Source: Hoyosella sp. YIM 151337
GTDB taxonomy: Bacteria > Actinomycetota > Actinomycetes > Mycobacteriales > Mycobacteriaceae
DNA: 64,000 nucleotides
NCBI RefSeq assembly: GCF_026041215.1
Contig: NZ_JAPEIQ010000013.1
Location: forward strand, 310,001-374,000
Direction of reading: 5' to 3'
The notes under the pieces are model-generated. The model saw only the letters and a program-made list of their open reading frames with translations, searched no databases and had not been told where the DNA came from. Below, in pieces: positions 59,220-64,000 of this stretch; the first letter of the stretch is position 1, and each line of letters begins with the position of its first letter. The translations under genes were made by a program, and so were the position numbers.

Positions 59220-59804
59220 TTACCAGTCGCTCCGGGTGACGGGCGGCCCGCCGTCTCCAGACCCGCTGCTGCCGTGAGCACCCTCACTGTGCGCGTCAGC
59301 TGCCCCGCCCTTGTCCTCTTCGAGGGCCGCCAAGGCAGCTGCAGCTGTCTCTTCCGCTGCGCGCAACTGTGGCGCTACGTGCACTAGTTGCCCGAGAACG
59401 CCATTAATGAACCCGGGTGAATCATCGGTGGAGAGCTCTTTCGCAAGTTCGACAGCTTCATCAACCGCGACGACTGACGGCACATCCGTTGCGTACAGAA
59501 GTTCCCACGTGGCGACGCGCAGAATCGCCCGATCCACGGCAGGCAACCGTTCGAGCGTCCAATCGTGCAGGTGGCTGGCGATCACATCGTCGAGCCGCTG
59601 CTTATTCTGTTCCACGCCTCGCACGACGATGTGGGTGTACTCGGCAACCGGGGGCAACTGATCATTGTCAGCTGCCATGGCGACACGCTCTGCAACGACC
59701 TCCGTCGGCCGGCATGAGCGGGCCTCAGCTTCGAAAAGGAAATCGACTGATCGGCGCCGCGCCTTGTGGCGCGCACCGAGTTTCTTGAAGCGGTTATTGC
59801 TCAC
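59220..59804 (-). CDS. nusB: Transcription antitermination factor NusB
   Basis: NusB binds boxA RNA with NusE in rRNA antitermination. The 194-residue protein has the N-terminal [18 protein letters not shown], the [16 protein letters not shown] segment and [27 protein letters not shown]. The C-terminal about 45 residues (rich in Ala, Gly, Ser) extend beyond the usual domain. GTG start overlapping efp by four bases. Confidence 0.95.
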   Translation of the reverse strand: MSNNRFKKLGARHKARRRSVDFLFEAEARSCRPTEVVAERVAMAADNDQLPPVAEYTHIVVRGVEQNKQRLDDVIASHLHDWTLERLPAVDRAILRVATWELLYATDVPSVVAVDEAVELAKELSTDDSPGFINGVLGQLVHVAPQLRAAEETAAAALAALEEDKGGAADAHSEGAHGSSGSGDGGPPVTRSDW

Positions 59805-60358
59805 GCGCGGCCAAGGTAGTTGCCGTCACGGGAATCGACCTTCAGCTTGTCCCCCGTGTTGATGAAGAGCGGAACCTGAATTTCCGCGCCTGTCTCAAGG
59901 ACTGCGGGTTTGGTGCCACCGGTCGAGCGATCACCCTGCAGGCCCGGGTCTGTGTGCTGCACAACAAGTTCGACGGTGACCGGGAGTTCGACGTAGAGCG
60001 GCTCACCTTCGTGCGTAGCCACCTGAACCTGAGTGTTCTCAAGGAGGAAGCGCGCCCCGCCCCCCACGGTGTCCTCGCTAACGTGGATCTGATCGTACGT
60101 CTGACCATCCATGAAGACGAACTCTGCGCCGTCACGGTAAAGATATGTCATGTCGCGGCGGTCGACAGTTGCGGTCTCGACCTTCACACCCGCGTTGAAT
60201 GTTTTATCGATAATCTTTCCGGAGAGCACATTCTTCAGCTTCGTGCGCACGAAGGCAGGGCCCTTGCCCGGCTTGACGTGCTGAAACTCGATGATCTGCC
60301 ACAACTGGCTGTCCATCTTGAGTACAAGCCCATTCTTGAAGTCAGCGGTCGTGGCCAC
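59801..60358 (-). CDS. efp: Elongation factor P
   Basis: Relieves ribosome stalling at proline stretches. The 185-residue protein has three beta-barrel domains, with the tip loop PGKGPAFVR at about residue 30-38 (lysine 32) and the C-terminal [17 protein letters not shown]. No epmA or epmB gene is nearby, so modification of the lysine is uncertain. GTG start. It follows pepQ after 76 bases. Confidence 0.96.
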   Translation of the reverse strand: MATTADFKNGLVLKMDSQLWQIIEFQHVKPGKGPAFVRTKLKNVLSGKIIDKTFNAGVKVETATVDRRDMTYLYRDGAEFVFMDGQTYDQIHVSEDTVGGGARFLLENTQVQVATHEGEPLYVELPVTVELVVQHTDPGLQGDRSTGGTKPAVLETGAEIQVPLFINTGDKLKVDSRDGNYLGRA

Positions 60359-60434
60359 GACGTCTCTCTCCTCAGTTCTTCGTAAAGCCGTTACAGCTAT
60401 CAGCGGTGCACCAGCAAGACGCCGGCAGGTCCAG

Positions 60435-61586
60435 CTAGACCACCATCAAGTCTTTGCTGGTGTGAGTCAGCAACTCAGGCTGACCCTCGCGGACGATTAA
60501 CGTGTCCTCGATTCGCACGCCGCCGCGCCCCGGCAAATACACACCCGGCTCGACCGTGACGGCAGTGCTGGAGAGTAGTCTACCGGTCGCCGTCTGCGCC
60601 AATGCCGGTGCTTCATGTATCTCAAGCCCGACGCCATGTCCGAGGCTGTGAATGAAATGGTCACCGTACCCGGCCTCGGCGATCACCGTACGGGCGGCAC
60701 TATCCACCGAAACGCACTCCGCGTTGGGTGCGAGCGCAGCACAACCCGCCGCCTGCGCTTCACGCACGAGTTCATACACGTCACGCTGCCAGCCTTGCGG
60801 CTCGGACCCGAGTACAAAAGTCCGCGTCATATCCGAGTGGTAGCCGCCGGCGACCGCGCCGAAGTCGATTTTGACAAAATCACCTGCCGCGAGCTCCGCA
60901 TGAGTCGGCCGATGGTGCGGCACGGCGGAGTTAGCCCCGGCAGCAACGATCGTCTCGAATGCCACTCGTTCTGCCCCGGCATCGAACATGATGGCTTCAA
61001 GTTCGCGCGCGACTGCCATCTCCGAACGTCCCGGGCGCAGAGCGTTTCGGGAAATCAGCTCACCCAGCGCAACGTCACCAATTGCGCACGCCCGCCGCAA
61101 GAACGAAATTTCTGCATCATCCTTGACCGCGCGGAGTTGCTCCACCAGTCCGCGCGTGGGCTGCCACTTCACTTCATGTGCTTCGTCTACCAGCCGAGCG
61201 TGCTGATCAACAGTCATGACGTGGCTCTCGAAACCCACCTTCTGGCTTCCAAGAGCAGAAACGGCATGGCGCGCCAGTGCGGTGACGCATGCGCGGGCGA
61301 TCAGAGCCCGCACGTCTGGAGCTTGCTCCGCGACCTGGGTGGTGTATCTGCCGTCCGTGCAGATAAGGGTCGCGCTCTCGCCACCATTGTCAGCGCAGAC
61401 CATGAGCAGCGCGGCGTTCGAACCCGTGAAACCAGTGAGATACCGGACATTAGTCAGCCCGCTCACCAGGAGGGCACTCACTTCCCTTTCCTGCATCACA
61501 GACCGCAGCCGCTGCCTGCGGTCACCGTACTGCTCCCGGGTTACTCCCCGCGCCTCAGGCACTGTAATGGCGCCTTCACTGCCCAC
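60435..61586 (-). CDS. pepQ: Xaa-Pro dipeptidase/aminopeptidase (M24 family)
   Basis: A 383-residue metallopeptidase that cleaves X-Pro bonds. The C-terminal pita-bread domain has the metal ligands in [37 protein letters not shown] and GVRIEDT; the N-terminal domain is the creatinase-like fold with [16 protein letters not shown] start with AGGAGG eight bases upstream. First gene of pepQ-efp-nusB. Confidence 0.94.
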   Translation of the reverse strand: MGSEGAITVPEARGVTREQYGDRRQRLRSVMQEREVSALLVSGLTNVRYLTGFTGSNAALLMVCADNGGESATLICTDGRYTTQVAEQAPDVRALIARACVTALARHAVSALGSQKVGFESHVMTVDQHARLVDEAHEVKWQPTRGLVEQLRAVKDDAEISFLRRACAIGDVALGELISRNALRPGRSEMAVARELEAIMFDAGAERVAFETIVAAGANSAVPHHRPTHAELAAGDFVKIDFGAVAGGYHSDMTRTFVLGSEPQGWQRDVYELVREAQAAGCAALAPNAECVSVDSAARTVIAEAGYGDHFIHSLGHGVGLEIHEAPALAQTATGRLLSSTAVTVEPGVYLPGRGGVRIEDTLIVREGQPELLTHTSKDLMVV

Positions 61587-61776
61587 TTCTCGCCCTCCTG
61601 GTTGTTCGCCTCTCCCATCCTTTCATGGCTGTGCGACAGCCGGTCTTGCCACCGGAAGATCAGGCACCCCCTGTGCGTGCATTCACGTAGACACAAACGA
61701 CAAGGTAAGAGTCTTGTCGCTGTTCTTTAGATGTCCAAAACGTGCGGGTTGTCGCACAGGCCACAGCGACAATGGT

Positions 61777-61782
61777 TACTCT
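61777..61782 (+). promoter_or_regulatory. -10 hexamer for leaderless membrane protein gene
   Basis: TACTCT followed by exactly six bases and the ATG of the four-helix protein; no ribosome site. Fits a leaderless transcript. The rest of the 202-base gap upstream holds only a widely spaced inverted pair TGTGCGACA/TGTCGCACA (61630 and 61750). Confidence 0.55.
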
Positions 61783-61788
61783 GCATAC

Positions 61789-62424
61789 ATGGATTTGTGG
61801 CTTCTTCGTGGCCTTGTGATGGCTGCCGTCATTACCTTCGTGCGAGCCGTGCTCGGCATCGGCATCTACACCTGGCCGGAGAGCGGTGGCGTGCAGCGAA
61901 CGATCGCGCTCGTCGTCGTGATTTTGGTGGCACTCGCATGGCCGTTCTTCGACGGGCGTCGCGACGCCTACGAGAACGAAGATCCCGAAGACCGCTCAGA
62001 CCTCACGCTGCTGTGGCTCAAAGCAATGGTGGTCGCAGGTGTCGTATCCGGCGCCGCGTCGTGGATCCTGAGCTTTATCTTCCCGGGTGCGAGTTCGCAG
62101 TCGTTGCTGTTCGAACTCACCATCGGTGCTGGTTTCATGGTTATCTTGCTGTCGATCCCTGCCCAGATCGGCATACTCAGTGGCCGGGCGTTTGGCGAGC
62201 GGTCGCGCCGCCGCTCGGCGCCGCCGGAGGAAGTCGATGAGTTCGGTCGGCATCACATCCAGGCACACCACCAGAAAGGCCCTGTCGAGACGCATCACGC
62301 GCTCGGAGCTTCCAGCGGCACGGCCGCCGGTACCACCACGCTCGAGGCCGACGAGTACAGCGATCAAGACTTCGCTGAAGAACGCGCGCACCTCGACGAC
62401 GACGATCGGCGCGGCACACGCTAG
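61789..62424 (+). CDS. Four-helix membrane protein (Rv2536-like)
   Basis: A 211-residue protein with four membrane helices in the first 135 residues and a hydrophilic, His- and Asp-rich C-terminal tail of about 75 residues. It resembles Rv2536, which also lies upstream of pepQ in M. tuberculosis and is listed as a B-4DMT-type transporter by some pipelines. Transport activity is not shown. The histidine-rich tail (HHIQAHH) might bind metal. A terminator follows. Confidence 0.82.
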   Translation: MDLWLLRGLVMAAVITFVRAVLGIGIYTWPESGGVQRTIALVVVILVALAWPFFDGRRDAYENEDPEDRSDLTLLWLKAMVVAGVVSGAASWILSFIFPGASSQSLLFELTIGAGFMVILLSIPAQIGILSGRAFGERSRRRSAPPEEVDEFGRHHIQAHHQKGPVETHHALGASSGTAAGTTTLEADEYSDQDFAEERAHLDDDDRRGTR

Positions 62425-62441
62425 CGCCGTAAGCCACCTAA

Positions 62442-62479
62442 GAGCGGGGTCCTTCATGCGAGGGGCCCCGCTCACATTT
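62442..62479 (+). terminator. Intrinsic terminator after the four-helix protein
   Basis: Perfect eight-base arms GAGCGGGG and CCCCGCTC around a 16-base loop, followed by ACATTTTG. The GC stem with a short T-run 18 bases after the stop codon is a typical terminator. Confidence 0.8.
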
Positions 62480-62487
62480 TGAGGCTG

Positions 62488-62556
62488 CCACTCTTGGTCT
62501 CCATCCACTCTTGGTCTTCATCCACTCTTGGCCCTTCATCCACTTTTAGCGCTCAT
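62488..62556. repeat. 17-bp tandem repeat, four copies
   Basis: Four head-to-tail copies of about 17 bases (copies of CCACTCTTGGTCTTCAT; starts at 62488, 62505, 62522 and 62540), the first two differing at one base, the third with one extra base, the fourth more diverged; a fifth CCAC start follows. No reading frame uses it. It resembles a mycobacterial-type minisatellite and probably varies in copy number. The remaining bases to 62693 show no further feature. Confidence 0.8.
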
Positions 62557-62693
62557 CCACGAGTCGTCGACAACTCCGTGCGAGCGCCACTGGTAATGCG
62601 CCAGGCATCAGCACGGCCTCGGTGACCTCGCTTCTACTGTGGGCAAGCGTGAGCGGGCGGAGTGGTCGCCCCGCCTGCTCGGTGTGGTGGGTG

Positions 62694-63998
62694 TTAGAAG
62701 GGGGGCTCGGTGCCGGCGCTGTCTTCTCGCTGCTGGCGGGCGGCGCGGTTCATGTTTCGCTCCCGGCGGATACGCGCGGCCCGGTTCTGCATCCGTGACC
62801 GGTTTTTCGTTCGTTTCATTAGCGGGACGATGGGCTGCTTCCGGCAGCTGCGGGACTCGCCGCTTTTCGGGTCAGTTTCGCGTGCGGGAGTGTCGCTGAT
62901 CGGAGCGTCTATCGGGGCACAGTTAGTGGGGGCACAGTTATTCGAAGTGCAGTAATTGGGGGGATCCTCGCGGGCATCATCCACATTCGGGGCATCCACA
63001 CTCGTCCGGATTTCGGTGCCTGGCTGGCCCGGTACCTCCGCCGCGCACGCGGGGTTACCGTTGCCGGCACCTCCGCTGTTCGCCGCACCGCTAACAGCGG
63101 AGGTGCCGGGTTCAGTGAGCAGGCTGACCGGACCGTGCGGATACACCGTGTAGCTCAGCCCACTCGGCGCGATCAGAACTAGCGCACCACAACTGGAGCG
63201 TTCGATCCTCCAGCCACCAGATGTTTTGTGCGTGTGGTGGCCCCGGCATAACGGCCCGAGATTGTCCAGCACCGTCTGGCCCCCCGCGTCTGGCTCTTCA
63301 CGATCGAAAGCCTCGTGATGGTCAAGGTCACACTCCCACGCCGCGCCATCACACTGCGGCCACAGACAGCCCCCATGCAACGCGCGCGCGGCATCCCCCA
63401 CTTCCTCACGCGGCCGGTACCGCAGCGACCCACTGTCGTCGCTGTGACCATCCCCGTCACTAGAGTCGCCCGGCTCGCCATCGCCACCGAAACGCAGCGC
63501 GCGGATAACCCCGCCTGCAGCGAGTTCCCGGACGAACGCACCATCAATCAGACCGTACCCATCCAGATACCCGAGTCCGTCCGCATCAGGCGGCTCAGGG
63601 TCTGCCTCGTGTGGTTCGAGACTCGGCTCAAACTGTGCCGGGCTAGCATCCTCGACAGCCGTTCTGCCTGCACTGCGGGCGCCGTTCGTCCTACTGGCGC
63701 TGGCGTAGCTGACGGCAGTGTCCGTGGTAATCACATGAATGAGCGGTTTTCGCCGGGCCGGCGGCGGCACGGCCCCGCCCGCCGGACAGTCCTCACTACC
63801 GCACCGGCACCCCAGCCGGTCTTCCCCGTGCATCAACGCCACCAGCGCGTCCGCGCGCCGGACCGCGAACCCTCGCGGATCACCCGCACACACCTGCTTC
63901 GCCATCTCCGACAGCCGCGCATCCAGGAACCGGCCCTCGTCCGCACGCAAACTGCCCAATAGCGACACCATCCCATCCTCTGCCGCAGATACCTGCAC
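62694..63998 (-). CDS. DUF222-HNH endonuclease (13E12 family), 5' end outside window
   Basis: The frame is open to the right edge. The visible about 434 residues hold the end of a DUF222 domain (RRADALVALMHGE, CRCGSEDC), an acidic Gly/Asp/Ser linker and an HNH nuclease with CDLDHHEAFD and NLGPLCRGHHTHKT. The C-terminus has a Cys-Ala-Pro near-repeat (NNCAPTNCAP) and a strongly basic tail rich in Arg and Asn. Such 13E12 proteins are abundant in mycolata genomes and are thought to be mobile or multicopy; their function is unknown. Confidence 0.88.
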   Translation of the reverse strand: MQVSAAEDGMVSLLGSLRADEGRFLDARLSEMAKQVCAGDPRGFAVRRADALVALMHGEDRLGCRCGSEDCPAGGAVPPPARRKPLIHVITTDTAVSYASASRTNGARSAGRTAVEDASPAQFEPSLEPHEADPEPPDADGLGYLDGYGLIDGAFVRELAAGGVIRALRFGGDGEPGDSSDGDGHSDDSGSLRYRPREEVGDAARALHGGCLWPQCDGAAWECDLDHHEAFDREEPDAGGQTVLDNLGPLCRGHHTHKTSGGWRIERSSCGALVLIAPSGLSYTVYPHGPVSLLTEPGTSAVSGAANSGGAGNGNPACAAEVPGQPGTEIRTSVDAPNVDDAREDPPNYCTSNNCAPTNCAPIDAPISDTPARETDPKSGESRSCRKQPIVPLMKRTKNRSRMQNRAARIRRERNMNRAARQQREDSAGTEPPF

Positions 63999-64000
63999 GT

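Noticed and set aside
60615-61730. Plus-strand open frame of 371 codons opposite pepQ
   Set aside because: Antisense of an intact M24 peptidase with all metal ligands; no recognisable domain.
61630-61758. Inverted pair TGTGCGACA / TGTCGCACA 111 bases apart upstream of the four-helix gene
   Set aside because: Could be two copies of one asymmetric site, but with such spacing chance cannot be excluded.

Overview
The window is a high-GC, gene-dense stretch of an actinobacterial chromosome. Gene content and order match the region of Mycobacterium tuberculosis that runs from the suf operon (Rv1460-Rv1466) down to pyrR (Rv1379), so I place the organism in the mycolic-acid-producing Mycobacteriales/Corynebacteriales. 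Supporting markers are mIHF, a helicase-degenerate PriA, MptB for lipoarabinomannan-type glycans, SufR, WhiA/CuvA/RapZ, an F420-type nitroreductase-like protein, a lycopene cyclase and a DUF222-HNH (13E12) protein. The genus cannot be fixed from the sequence; a Hoyosella/Rhodococcus-like organism is only a guess. I found no prophage, insertion sequence, CRISPR array, tRNA or rRNA, and no convincing new multi-gene defence or biosynthetic system.

Layout from left to right. 1-7.1 kb: the end of a lycopene cyclase gene, then the minus-strand Fe-S assembly operon sufR-B-D-C-S-U-T with an operator-like inverted repeat at its head. 7.2-12.3 kb: mptB, an ABC exporter pair, a small secreted protein and heme A synthase ctaA. 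12.3-14.7 kb: a small conserved gene overlapping the ctaA end, a quinone oxidoreductase and ctaB. 15-20 kb: tkt, tal and pgl, but without the zwf-opcA pair that normally sits between tal and pgl, then a membrane protein and a very strong hairpin. 20-28.5 kb: secG, tpiA, pgk and gap, then whiA, cuvA, rapZ and uvrC. 28.5-33.2 kb: a riboflavin operon (rpe-ribD-ribE-ribBA-ribH plus a PH-like membrane protein). 33.2-39.4 kb: small membrane proteins, an amidase, rsmB, fmt and a secreted lipase. 39.6-44.1 kb: the beta-oxidation pair fadA-fadB behind a palindromic operator, then a PadR regulator with a deazaflavin-type nitroreductase-like protein. 44.1-50.3 kb: priA, metK, coaBC, rpoZ, gmk and mihF with a long leader and a Crp/GlxR-type site. 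50.3-61.6 kb: pyrimidine genes pyrR-B-C-(membrane protein)-carA-carB-pyrF, headed by a PyrR-binding RNA loop, and nusB, efp and pepQ directly upstream. 61.8-64 kb: a four-helix membrane protein, a terminator, a 17-bp tandem repeat and a truncated DUF222-HNH gene.

The genes are mostly housekeeping: Fe-S assembly, respiratory heme A, glycolysis and pentose phosphate, flavin, SAM, CoA and pyrimidine synthesis, plus translation and transcription factors. Many neighbours overlap by 1-4 bases (ATGA, GTGA, TGATG), which implies translational coupling. Several monocistronic or first genes have a TANNNT hexamer 6-8 bases before the start codon, which suggests leaderless transcripts. The most notable departures from the expected pattern are the missing zwf-opcA, a priA whose conserved N-terminus has no ATG/GTG/TTG start, an inserted fadAB operon, and several uncharacterised inverted repeats.
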